The notes under the pieces: generated by a model
What the model was told of the DNA's origin: nothing
The model's input: the letters and a program-made list of their open reading frames with translations, nothing else
Database searches by the model: none
Assembly (NCBI GenBank): GCA_020849725.1
Contig: JADLAZ010000109.1
Location: 1 to 64,000 of the forward strand
Direction of reading: 5' to 3'
Source of the DNA: Chloroflexota bacterium
GTDB taxonomy: Bacteria; Chloroflexota; Chloroflexia; Thermomicrobiales; JADLAZ01
DNA: 64,000 nucleotides
Program-made: the position numbers and the translations under genes
Shown here: piece after piece, positions 54,870 through 64,000 of the stretch
How positions within the stretch are numbered: position 1 is the first letter of the stretch
Layout: every line of letters begins with the position of its first letter

Positions 54870-55756
54870 GCGCGGCGCCCGTCTTGTTCGATGAGGAATT
54901 CCGCAAGCGCCTAGAGCGGCTCACACTGCTGTCGCGGCGTGTGCTAGCGCAAAGCCTGGTCGGTGAGCATCGCAGCCGTCACCGCACCTTCGCGGCCGAG
55001 TTCGCCGACTACCGCTCCTACACTCAGGGCGACGATTTCCGACACATCGACTGGAACATTTACGCGCGCATGGAGTCGGTCTTCGTCCGGCTGTCCGAGG
55101 CGAATCAGGACCTGACTGTTCACTTGCTGGTCGATGCCAGTGCGTCAATGGACTGGGGCGACCCGGCCAAGTTCTTCTATGCCCGGCGCGCGGCCGCCGC
55201 CTTCGGCTACATGGCGCTAAACCGCTTCGATAATCTCGTCGTCATGCCCTTCAGCGACCGCCTCATGCCTCCATTCGGGCCGACGCGCGGGCGCGGGCGC
55301 GTCCTGGGCCTGCTCGACTTCCTGACCGAGCTGCAGCCCGGCACCGAAACGAACATCGACACAATCTTGCAGCAGTATTCGCTGCGCACGCGCCGGCGCG
55401 GCGATCTCATGGTGTTGATCTCCGACTTGCTTCCTCCCAACGGCTACCAGACCGGTCTGCGGGCGCTGATCGAGCGTGGCTGGCAGATCGTGCTGGTGCA
55501 TCTGCTGGACCCGAGCGAGCTGGACCCGACGCTGCGCGGCGACCTGGAACTCGTCGACCTGGAGACGGCCGACCGCCTGCCTTTGACGCCGATGACCGCC
55601 ATCGTCGACCGCTACCGGCAGCTTGTCATCGAGTGGTGCGAAGAGGCCGAGACGTTCTGCCGGCGGCGGGGCATCGACTACCTCCGCGTCCAGACGACCC
55701 AGCCCTTTGAGACGATGGTGCTCGGCTTCATGGAGCAACGCGGCCTGGTAGAGTAG
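54866..55756 (+). CDS. DUF58 domain protein
   Basis: A 296-residue protein with a VWA-like fold. The DUF58 signature GDDFRHIDWNIYARMESVFVRL (about 55-76, shown here only as a landmark) precedes LVDASASMDWGD, a MIDAS-type DxSxS. The chain continues with RGDLMVLISDLLPP. DUF58 proteins work with MoxR AAA+ ATPases and VWA proteins in envelope and metal-insertion processes. The usual MoxR partner is not next to it. GTG 54866 overlaps the previous stop by four bases. Confidence 0.88.
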   Translation: MSAAPVLFDEEFRKRLERLTLLSRRVLAQSLVGEHRSRHRTFAAEFADYRSYTQGDDFRHIDWNIYARMESVFVRLSEANQDLTVHLLVDASASMDWGDPAKFFYARRAAAAFGYMALNRFDNLVVMPFSDRLMPPFGPTRGRGRVLGLLDFLTELQPGTETNIDTILQQYSLRTRRRGDLMVLISDLLPPNGYQTGLRALIERGWQIVLVHLLDPSELDPTLRGDLELVDLETADRLPLTPMTAIVDRYRQLVIEWCEEAETFCRRRGIDYLRVQTTQPFETMVLGFMEQRGLVE

Positions 55757-55872
55757 GCGCCTGGAGACATCGCCATGATCGCCCACGTGTTTCGACACGA
55801 TCAAGACGGACCAGGTGCTCACGCGATGCCGGCGCGCTGCCAGCCAGTGGCCGGTCGCCAGGAAAGGTGGGC

Positions 55873-57723
55873 ATGAGTTTTCTACAACCTCTGGCGCTGG
55901 GGCTGTTGGCCCTGTTGCCGATCATCGTGCTGCTGCACATGCTGCGCGTGCGGCGCTTGCAGGTGCGCATCCCGAGTACCTACTTCTGGGCCAAGGCGCT
56001 GCGCGACATTCGCGATCAGCCAAAGCTGCGCCGGCCGCCGGTGACGATGCTCCTGGTCCTACAACTGCTCATCGCGACACTGGCGGCGCTGGCGCTAGCG
56101 CGTCCGATGGTCTACGGCGTGCTGGCCGGCGGCGATTTCCAAGCAAGCCACACCATGGTGCTGGTCGATGCCTCCGCCAGTATGCAGGCCACAGACGTCA
56201 CGCCATCGCGGTTCGCATCGGCCCGCGCCCAGGCCGATGCTGTCCTGGCCGGCCTGGATCCCGGCGCGTCGGTCACGCTGGTCCGGATGGGCGTTACTCC
56301 AAAGATTCTCTACGCCGGCGACGATCTCGGGCTAGCGCGCAACGCATTGGCGTCGGCTGAGCCGGGTGGTGGCTTCGCCAACGTGCGTGAGGCCTTCCGC
56401 CTGGCCAACTCGCTGGTGAAGCCCGGCATTCGCAATCGCATTGTCGTCGTCAGCGACCTGGCGCTGTCAGCCGACAACAGCGACCTGCGCAACCTCGGCC
56501 AGTTGCCGGCTCAGGTGGACTTCATCAGCGTCGGATCGGCGGCGCCGAACCGCGCCGTGACGCTGGTCGCCGCTCGGGCACTGCCCGGCTCCACCAGCCG
56601 CTACCAACTCCTGGCGCGGGTTGGCAACTTCAGTGCCGACAGCGTCTCGCCGACAGTACGCGTCCTGGCTGATGGCTTGCAGGTGGAGACGCGCCAGGTG
56701 CGCATCAACCCCGGTGCACAGCTCGATCTGCGCTGGGACCTGCCGCCGGGCGCCAGCCGCGCCGAGGTGCGCATCACTGGTGATGATGTCCTACCGGCCG
56801 ACGACACGGCCCAATTGGGCCTCCCAACGCAGGCGAGCCGCCGGTTGGTGCTGGTGTCGGAGAAGCCGGACGTCTTGCGGCGCGCACTGGCGGCCATTCC
56901 CGGCGCGGAAGTGCAGGTCGTCAATCCCAAGAGCTACCAGCCTGACTCGGGCGCGGCAGTGACGGTGTTCGACAACTTTCTGCCAGAGGTGTACCCCCAG
57001 GGTGCGTTGCTGATCGTCAACCCACCGCGCGACAACCAACTCTTCCCGTCCGAGGGCGACTCGTCCAACACGGCACTGTCGCGCGTGCAGACGAACAGCC
57101 GCATTCTCGATGCCGTCGATCTATCGAGCGTGACGATCAGCCAGGCCCGGCGCGTCAAGCTGCCGCAATGGGCGAACGAAGTCATCGGCGCAGAGGCGGG
57201 CCCCTTGCTATTTGAGGGCATCTTCCGCAATACGCCGCTCGCGGTGATGCCATTCAATCTGAACGAGAGCAACTTGCCGTCGCGCGTTGGCTTCCCGATC
57301 CTCATCTCGAATTTGATCAACCACCTGGCGCCGGAAGGGCTGCCGCAAGTGACGGATCCGGGCCAGCCAGTGGTCCTCCGAACGGGACCACAGATTGGGA
57401 CGGTGACGATCCAGAAGCCCGGCGGTGGCGCCGAGCGTTTCCCGGGCGGCTCGGCGATTGTCTTCGCCAACACCGAGGAGGCGGGCCGCTACCTGATCTC
57501 TGAGGCGCCGGCCAGTGGCGGCGCAGCGCGCGAACGCTCGTTCGCCGTCAATGCCGGCAGCGATACCGAATCGGACCTGCGCACCCCGCGCGAGCCGCGC
57601 CTGTCCGCAGCTGCCCCGGGCCAGATTGCGGCCGGCCCTCCGCGTGGTCGCGAGATCTGGCCAATGCTGGCATTGCTCGCGCTCGGGTTCCTCGTCATTG
57701 AGTGGTGGGTAGCGCATCGATGA
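55873..57723 (+). CDS. BatA/VWA membrane protein
   Basis: A 616-residue protein. Residues 1-85 are the aerotolerance-regulator N-terminal (BatA) region, FLQPLALGLLALLPIIVLLHMLRVRR, with two membrane helices. A VWA domain follows with MIDAS Asp99-Ser101-Ser103 (LVDASASMQATD), then beta-rich domains (about 260-560), and a C-terminal membrane helix (MLALLALGFLVIEWWV). ATG 55873 is used, with AGGAAAGG ahead; a GTG at 55867 is an alternative. Its stop overlaps the start of the next VWA gene (ATGA). Confidence 0.88.
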   Translation: MSFLQPLALGLLALLPIIVLLHMLRVRRLQVRIPSTYFWAKALRDIRDQPKLRRPPVTMLLVLQLLIATLAALALARPMVYGVLAGGDFQASHTMVLVDASASMQATDVTPSRFASARAQADAVLAGLDPGASVTLVRMGVTPKILYAGDDLGLARNALASAEPGGGFANVREAFRLANSLVKPGIRNRIVVVSDLALSADNSDLRNLGQLPAQVDFISVGSAAPNRAVTLVAARALPGSTSRYQLLARVGNFSADSVSPTVRVLADGLQVETRQVRINPGAQLDLRWDLPPGASRAEVRITGDDVLPADDTAQLGLPTQASRRLVLVSEKPDVLRRALAAIPGAEVQVVNPKSYQPDSGAAVTVFDNFLPEVYPQGALLIVNPPRDNQLFPSEGDSSNTALSRVQTNSRILDAVDLSSVTISQARRVKLPQWANEVIGAEAGPLLFEGIFRNTPLAVMPFNLNESNLPSRVGFPILISNLINHLAPEGLPQVTDPGQPVVLRTGPQIGTVTIQKPGGGAERFPGGSAIVFANTEEAGRYLISEAPASGGAARERSFAVNAGSDTESDLRTPREPRLSAAAPGQIAAGPPRGREIWPMLALLALGFLVIEWWVAHR

Positions 57724-60350
57724 TCTGGACCAATCCGCTGGCCCTCGTCCTGCTGCTCCTCCTGCCGGTCTTCTGGTGGCTCGCCTGGCGTGCCTGGCCG
57801 TTGCTGCCAGCCAGCGGGCGCCTGCTGTCGATCGTGCTGCGCACAGCCCTAACCGTCTGTGTGGTCGCGGCGGTCGCGGCGCCCACCATTCCCCTGCCCC
57901 AGGATGGCACGAGCGTCGTCTTCGCCGTCGATGAGTCCGCCAGCATGTCGGAAGAGATGAAGCGCGACGCCCAGGCCTGGGTCCAGGAGGCACTCACGTC
58001 GATGACCGGGCGCGACCGTGCGTCAATCATCACGTTCGGCCGTGACCCAGTAGTCGAGCGTGGCCTGTCGGAAGAACGCAATCATACCTTTACCACGACC
58101 ATGCCGGACGACAGCTCAACCAGCCTGGAGCGCGCGTTGCGCGTCGGTCGCTCGCTGCTCTCCAATGCCGGTGGCCGGCGCATCATCCTCGTCACCGACG
58201 GTGGTGACAACGCTGGCGACCCACGTCAGGAGGCGCGCGCTGCGGCCGCCGACGGCGTCGAGGTCAGCTCCGTGGTCGTTCAGTCGAAGACGATTCTGCC
58301 GGAGGTGCTGGTACAAGCACTTGACTCACCCAGCAGCATCCGCGATGGCGAGGATTTCGACCTGACCGTCAGCGTCTACAGCACGATCAAGCAGCCGGCG
58401 GTGTTGAAATTGTGGCTGGACAACAAGGGTGTCGGCCAGCAGCAGGTCGAGTTGGAGCCGGGCACAACGCGCTTCACTATTGCCCAATCCCCGCTGCCAC
58501 CCGGCTACCATGCCTTCCGCCTGTCGGTTGAGGCGCTTCAGGACACGCAGGTCGGCAACAATGTGGCCTTCAGCACCAGCGTGGTGCGCGACCGGGCCAA
58601 GATCCTGCTCATCGAACCGAAGGACGGCGATGGCCGAGCGGTCGCGGCCGCGCTGCAGAGCGCCGGCATCGAGGTCGACACCCGCGCGCCGAAGGCTATC
58701 CCCAACGCGCTGTCCAGTCTCAAAGACTACCAGAGCGTCGTCCTGCTGGACGTGCCGGCTACCGCGATGACGCTCGACCAGATGAAGACCCTCGAGCAGT
58801 TCGTCCAACTGCAGGGCCGGGGGCTGGTCGCCGTCGGCGGCTCGCAGGCGTACGGGCTGGGTGACTACGCCGAGACACCGCTCGAAGCGGCCCTGCCGGT
58901 CAGCATGGACATCCCGCCGCGCGACGACAAACCGAGCGTGGCACTGCTGCTGATCATCGACAAGTCAGGCAGCATGGACTACGGCGGCCGCGATGGTCCC
59001 AACAAGATGGCCATGGCGCGCGAGGCGGCCGTGCTGGCGACGGAGGAGTTGGACCCCTCCGATCAAGTCGGCGTACTCGTCTTCGACGATGCCAACAAGT
59101 GGGCAGTGCCCTTCCAGACGATCGGCGCCGGCGCGGCGCGCGAGTCGGTCAAGCAGCGCATCCAGAGCATCCAGGCCGGCGGTGGCACCGAGATCTTCCC
59201 GGCGCTGCAGACCGGTTATGTTGATCTGCGCAAGCGCACCGCCCAGTTGCGCCACATCATCCTGCTGACGGACGGCAAGTCCTTCACCGGCGGCGATTAC
59301 GACAGCCTGGTCGAACGGATGCGCCAGGACCAGATCACGCTGTCGACGGTCGGCATTGGTAGTGATACCGACGAGGCACTGCTGAAGACCCTCGCCGCCA
59401 AGGGCAAGGGTCGGTACAACCTGACGGTCGATGCGAAGAAGATTCCTCAGATCGTGACCAAAGAGACGAAGATCGCCAGCAAGAACCCGATCGTCGAGAG
59501 CCGCTTCCACGTGCAGCTTGGTGAAGTCAGTCCCATCCTACGCGGCTTCAAACCGGAAGACTTCCCGGCGCTGAAGGGGTATGTCGTCACTACGCCAAAG
59601 CCGACGGCCCAGCGCGTCCTGTCGTCCCCATCCGGTGACCCGATCTTGTCCAAGTGGCAATATGGGCTAGGCCGCGCCGTCGCCTGGACGCCCGATGTGC
59701 GCGAGCGCTGGGCCTCCGATTGGGTGAACTGGCAGGGCTTCCCGAAGTTCATCTCGCAAGCGGTGCGCTGGACGATGCCCGATCCGGCCAACCGCAACAT
59801 CCAGACGAGCGTTACCTTTGACAACGACGAGGCGATCGTGTCACTCGACGCGGCTGAGGACGACGGCAGCTACGTCGACCTGGCGGCGACCCAGATGGTC
59901 GTCACCGCGGCTGACGGCACCTCGCAGCGGCAGGTGACGTTGCGCCAGATCGCGCCCGGCCGCTATGAGGGTCGAATGCCGGCCGGGCCGCCGGGCGCCT
60001 ACCGCATGCAGATCACGATGCAGCGCGCCGGCGGGCGGCCACCGCTTCAGGACCTGGCTGGGTTCAGCGTGCCCTATCCGGCCGAGTTGCGCCCGTCGCC
60101 GACCAGCCCGGCGCTGCTCTACGACCTTGCCCGCCAGACCAGTGGCCGGCTCATGGTCAACCCGGCCGACGCCTTCCAGGCGTCGGTGGCCAGCCGCGCG
60201 ACCAGCCCATATCCGCTTTGGCCCTGGCTGCTGCTGATCGCGGCCCTGCTGTTGCCGATCGAAATCGCGGCCCGGCGCGGCATCCTCGGCAGCCTGTTCA
60301 GCCGGCAGGCCTGGCGGCGTCTCCACTTTGGCGATCGGGGCGGCGGGTAG
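57720..60350 (+). CDS. Double-VWA membrane protein with GATase1-like domain
   Basis: An 876-residue protein. Two N-terminal membrane helices are followed by a VWA domain with MIDAS at residue 71 (VDESASMSEEM). A class I glutamine-amidotransferase-like domain follows at about 293-395 (ILLIEPKDGDGRAV, VAVGGSQAYGLGDYAETPLEAALPV), without the Cys needed for glutaminase activity. A second VWA domain starts near 408 with IIDKSGSMDYGG, and TDGKSFTGG later. The last part is a beta domain and a C-terminal membrane helix with a basic tail. Such proteins occur next to BatA-like VWA and DUF58 genes. Confidence 0.85.
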   Translation: MIWTNPLALVLLLLLPVFWWLAWRAWPLLPASGRLLSIVLRTALTVCVVAAVAAPTIPLPQDGTSVVFAVDESASMSEEMKRDAQAWVQEALTSMTGRDRASIITFGRDPVVERGLSEERNHTFTTTMPDDSSTSLERALRVGRSLLSNAGGRRIILVTDGGDNAGDPRQEARAAAADGVEVSSVVVQSKTILPEVLVQALDSPSSIRDGEDFDLTVSVYSTIKQPAVLKLWLDNKGVGQQQVELEPGTTRFTIAQSPLPPGYHAFRLSVEALQDTQVGNNVAFSTSVVRDRAKILLIEPKDGDGRAVAAALQSAGIEVDTRAPKAIPNALSSLKDYQSVVLLDVPATAMTLDQMKTLEQFVQLQGRGLVAVGGSQAYGLGDYAETPLEAALPVSMDIPPRDDKPSVALLLIIDKSGSMDYGGRDGPNKMAMAREAAVLATEELDPSDQVGVLVFDDANKWAVPFQTIGAGAARESVKQRIQSIQAGGGTEIFPALQTGYVDLRKRTAQLRHIILLTDGKSFTGGDYDSLVERMRQDQITLSTVGIGSDTDEALLKTLAAKGKGRYNLTVDAKKIPQIVTKETKIASKNPIVESRFHVQLGEVSPILRGFKPEDFPALKGYVVTTPKPTAQRVLSSPSGDPILSKWQYGLGRAVAWTPDVRERWASDWVNWQGFPKFISQAVRWTMPDPANRNIQTSVTFDNDEAIVSLDAAEDDGSYVDLAATQMVVTAADGTSQRQVTLRQIAPGRYEGRMPAGPPGAYRMQITMQRAGGRPPLQDLAGFSVPYPAELRPSPTSPALLYDLARQTSGRLMVNPADAFQASVASRATSPYPLWPWLLLIAALLLPIEIAARRGILGSLFSRQAWRRLHFGDRGGG

Positions 60351-60576
60351 TCAACAGCCCCATCTCACTGAACCTGCCCACTGCCCTCTGGTCAAACGGA
60401 ATCGGCAGCGCCACAGTCAGGCGCTGCCTGACAAGGGAGCAACGTCAGCCCTCGCCGGTCCCGTCGGAGAACGGCGATGGCGGCGCGCCACCCATGGTTC
60501 TGCGACGTTAAGTGATCGGCGCTGCCTTGGGGCACTGCCGCACAATGTCGAACTCTCAAGAAGGGCGCGGCGGTCG

Positions 60577-61608
60577 ATGCGCACGCCGCCGGACCTGCGA
60601 CCTAGCGAAGATGTCGTCTACGCCGCACGGCGACATTGGAGCGTGCCGACTGGCCGGGCCGTGCTGCCGCTGCTCATCGAGGTCGCCTGCCTGGCCGGGG
60701 CAGCCGGCACTGCGCCGCTGCGGGCTGGTTGGCCGTCACCGTGGTCAACCACCCTCCTGGCAACCCTCGGCGCACTGGCGCTCGGCGCTCTGATGTGGCT
60801 GGCCTGGATCTATCTCGATTGGGCCGGCGACGTCCTGCACATCACCACCCAGCGCGTGATAGGGCTGCGGCAGGTGGCGCTGCTGCGGGAGACACGCCGC
60901 GACCTGGCCTTGACCCGTATCGGCCACGTTGCCGCTGACTGTCGAGGGGCGCTGGCCACCTGGCTCGGGACAGGCACGCTCACGATCGAGACGGCAGCGG
61001 CCCCACCGCTGGTCGTGTCCGGTCTACCGGCGCCAGAGCTTGCCCGGCGTTGCTTGCTCGACCTGCTGGCGCTCCTACCGCCGGTTCCACTGGCAGCCAG
61101 CGACGCCAAAGCACGGCCAGCCGCTGCCGTGGCGATCATTGCCGGCCGGCACTGGTGGCGCCTGCTCACCGCGCTGCTGCTGCCCGTACTCGTCCTTGGC
61201 GCCGCCGTCATGGCCGGTGTCGGCCTGACGCGCCTGCCAGTGATCGACGCCACGCTAGCGTGGCTTTTGCTCGCCGGCATCGCGGCGCTGGCACTCGCCG
61301 GGCTAGCCGGGGTCGCCGCCACGATCGTCGGCTGGCGGGCGCGCTGCTACGGCCTGAGTGACGACGAACTGCTGGAGTTGGTCAGGCTGCCATGGCGCGC
61401 ACCACGCGCAGTGACGCTCACCACGCTAGCGGGCGTGCAGGACCTGGCTTATCGCGTGCCACATCCGCTAGCCCACCTGCTCGACTACGGCGAGGTGACG
61501 CTGACGACAACCGACAGCGCGACCCCGGTGACGCTGGCCAGTGTGGCCCATCCCCGCCTGGTCCATCGCGCCATCGGCGATCACCTCCAGCGCGCGGGCG
61601 ACGCTTGA
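60577..61608 (+). CDS. Membrane protein with two bacterial PH-like domains
   Basis: A 343-residue protein. Two membrane helices near residues 25-85 are followed by a segment like the bPH (DUF304) domain: LHITTQRVIGLRQVALLRETRRDLALTRI and GTLTIETAAAPPLVVSGLPAPELA. A second pair of helices (about 190-250) leads to another PH-like segment: VTLTTLAGVQDLAYRVPHPLAHLLDYGEVTLTT. ATG 60577 is chosen as the first Met before the conserved part; the frame is open to 60328. It is 226 bases after the VWA operon. Its last codons overlap the promoter for the lysine operon. Confidence 0.7.
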   Translation: MRTPPDLRPSEDVVYAARRHWSVPTGRAVLPLLIEVACLAGAAGTAPLRAGWPSPWSTTLLATLGALALGALMWLAWIYLDWAGDVLHITTQRVIGLRQVALLRETRRDLALTRIGHVAADCRGALATWLGTGTLTIETAAAPPLVVSGLPAPELARRCLLDLLALLPPVPLAASDAKARPAAAVAIIAGRHWWRLLTALLLPVLVLGAAVMAGVGLTRLPVIDATLAWLLLAGIAALALAGLAGVAATIVGWRARCYGLSDDELLELVRLPWRAPRAVTLTTLAGVQDLAYRVPHPLAHLLDYGEVTLTTTDSATPVTLASVAHPRLVHRAIGDHLQRAGDA

Positions 61609-61633
61609 CACGGCCAGTGAACTTCGGTACAGT
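61605..61633 (+). promoter_or_regulatory. Consensus sigma-70 promoter (TTGACA-17 bp-TACAGT) for the lysine operon
   Basis: TTGACA (61605-61610) overlaps the stop codon of the PH-like gene. After a 17-base spacer comes TACAGT (61628-61633), placing the start near 61640, a little ahead of the T-box stem I. Confidence 0.7.
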
Positions 61634-61662
61634 ACGGCCAACTGAAGAGCGCCGACCGGCCA

Positions 61663-63143
<1,481 letters not shown>

Positions 63144-63171
63144 CGCCAGGCCGGCGCGAGGAAGACGTCTC

Positions 63172-64000
63172 ATGGCTGAGCCACTGACACTGGTCGAGAA
63201 GATCGCCACCGCCCACGCCGTCGGGTTGCGCCCCGGTGAGGTCGTGCGCGCCGGAGACATCGTCACCATCCGGCCAAAGCACATCATGACCCACGACAAC
63301 ACGTCGGCGGTGATCCCGAAGTTCACGGCCATCGGTGCGACGTCGGTCCACGACCCACGCCAGCCAGTGTTCGCCATCGACCACGATATCCAGAACCGCG
63401 CGCCAACCAACCTGGCCAAGTATGCTGGCATTGAGGCCTTCGCCCTCCAGCACGGCATCGACTTCTATCCGCCGGGCAGTGGCATCAGCCATCAAGTGAT
63501 GGTCGAGCAAGGTTACGTGACGCCCGGCAGCATGGTCGTCGCCAGCGACTCGCACAGCAACATCTACGGCGCGCTAGGCTGCCTCGGCACGCCGGTGGTG
63601 CGCACCGACGCTGCCGCGCTGTGGGCAACCGGCGTCACCTGGTGGCAGGCGCCGCGCGTCGCTCGCTGCATGCTGACCGGCGCACTGTCGCCGGGCGTCG
63701 TCGGCAAAGATGTCATTATCGCGCTGTGCGGCCTGTTCAATCAGGACGACGTGCTGAACATGGCGGTCGAGTTCGTAGGCGACGGCATCGCCTGCCTGAC
63801 GATGGACCAGCGCCTCAGCATCGCCAACATGACGACCGAGTGGGGCGCTATGGCCGGCATCTTCCCATTCGACGACACGCTGCACGCCTGGCTCATCGAC
63901 CGCGCCGCCTGGCTAGCCGCGCGCGGCACGCCGCGCCTCAGCCGCGCCGACGTCGAGCGCTGGTGGGACGAGCGCGCCACCTGGCGAGCCGACCCGGGCG
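63172..64000 (+). CDS. Homoaconitase (Lys4-type), N-terminal part, cut by window edge
   Basis: An aconitase-family enzyme, 276 residues visible and open at the window end. It starts LTLVEKIATAHAVGLRPGEVV, then RPKHIMTHDNTSAVIPKF, VFAIDHDIQNRAPTNLAKYAGIEAF, IDFYPPGSGISHQVMVEQGY, VASDSHSNIYGALGCLGTPVVRTDAAALWATG. This matches the single-chain homoaconitase of fungi (Lys4) more than the two-subunit LeuCD/HacAB type: MTHDNT, DHDxQN, SDSHSN and GTPxVRTDAAAxWATG are kept. It would turn homocitrate into homoisocitrate. The iron-sulfur cysteines lie mostly beyond the edge. GAGGAAG precedes the ATG. It is the second gene after the T-box. Confidence 0.88.
   Translation, partial: MAEPLTLVEKIATAHAVGLRPGEVVRAGDIVTIRPKHIMTHDNTSAVIPKFTAIGATSVHDPRQPVFAIDHDIQNRAPTNLAKYAGIEAFALQHGIDFYPPGSGISHQVMVEQGYVTPGSMVVASDSHSNIYGALGCLGTPVVRTDAAALWATGVTWWQAPRVARCMLTGALSPGVVGKDVIIALCGLFNQDDVLNMAVEFVGDGIACLTMDQRLSIANMTTEWGAMAGIFPFDDTLHAWLIDRAAWLAARGTPRLSRADVERWWDERATWRADPG

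Overview
The window is a 64 kb stretch of very GC-rich, densely packed bacterial chromosome with no rRNA, tRNA, CRISPR array or insertion sequence that I can see. The gene families suggest a Chloroflexota (Thermomicrobia-like) bacterium: DUF2851 and DUF4388 proteins, PPC-domain surface proteins with a Thr/Pro-rich stalk, creatininase and Gfo/Idh sugar loci, a transcription-terminating T-box in GC-rich DNA, and lysine made from homocitrate. This placement is inferred from gene content, not shown by a marker gene.

Region 1 (1-8323) has the end of a glycosyltransferase, a DUF4388 protein, a DUF2851 protein, the ribosome-assembly GTPase Obg, a class A penicillin-binding protein with a PASTA tail, and an iron-sulfur uracil-DNA glycosylase. 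Region 2 (8353-14956, all minus) has a creatininase-family hydrolase with a TIM-barrel glycosidase-like partner, a lone PTS enzyme I, an aspartic prepilin peptidase-like protein, shikimate dehydrogenase and MltG. Region 3 (15080-27011) has miaA-hflX, a minus-strand sugar-catabolism trio (phosphoesterase, TIM-barrel isomerase, Gfo/Idh oxidoreductase), an SH3 lipoprotein, alaS-ruvX, another TIM-barrel isomerase and a polyprenol-type glycosyltransferase.

Region 4 (27016-34953) is a sugar-acid locus. Two divergent units start from matching extended -10 promoters at about 31.6-31.7 kb. Leftward: a zinc-ribbon protein, an inositol-phosphatase-like enzyme, an aldo/keto reductase and a galactonate-dehydratase-like enolase-superfamily enzyme. 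Rightward: an MFS transporter, a second enolase-superfamily enzyme and a uronate-dehydrogenase-like enzyme. This content fits oxidation of uronic or aldonic acids. Region 5 (34978-48000) is mixed: a fused MoaD-MoaE, an MGDG-synthase-like glycosyltransferase, a DUF1269 protein, a P2-type Ca2+ ATPase, a thioredoxin-like protein, a GSA-aminomutase-like aminotransferase, an Flp pilin and membrane proteins.

Region 6 (48376-61608) is a surface/envelope block: a 932-residue PPC-domain protein, then a tightly coupled row of a degenerate peptidase-like protein, a coiled-coil membrane protein, a DUF58 protein and two von Willebrand factor A membrane proteins, then a PH-domain-like membrane protein. The MoxR ATPase that normally accompanies DUF58/VWA genes is not in the window. 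Region 7 (61605-64000) has a consensus promoter and a complete T-box leader with a predicted lysine (AAG) specifier, ahead of homocitrate synthase and a Lys4-type homoaconitase. These two enzymes make the first committed steps of the alpha-aminoadipate lysine pathway.

The most notable points are the lysine T-box on an alpha-aminoadipate pathway operon, a 106-bp palindromic repeat present twice (27989-28094 and 51171-51276) that supplies the stop codon of the gene before it each time, the MoxR-less VWA operon with its pseudo-peptidase, and the MoaD-MoaE fusion.
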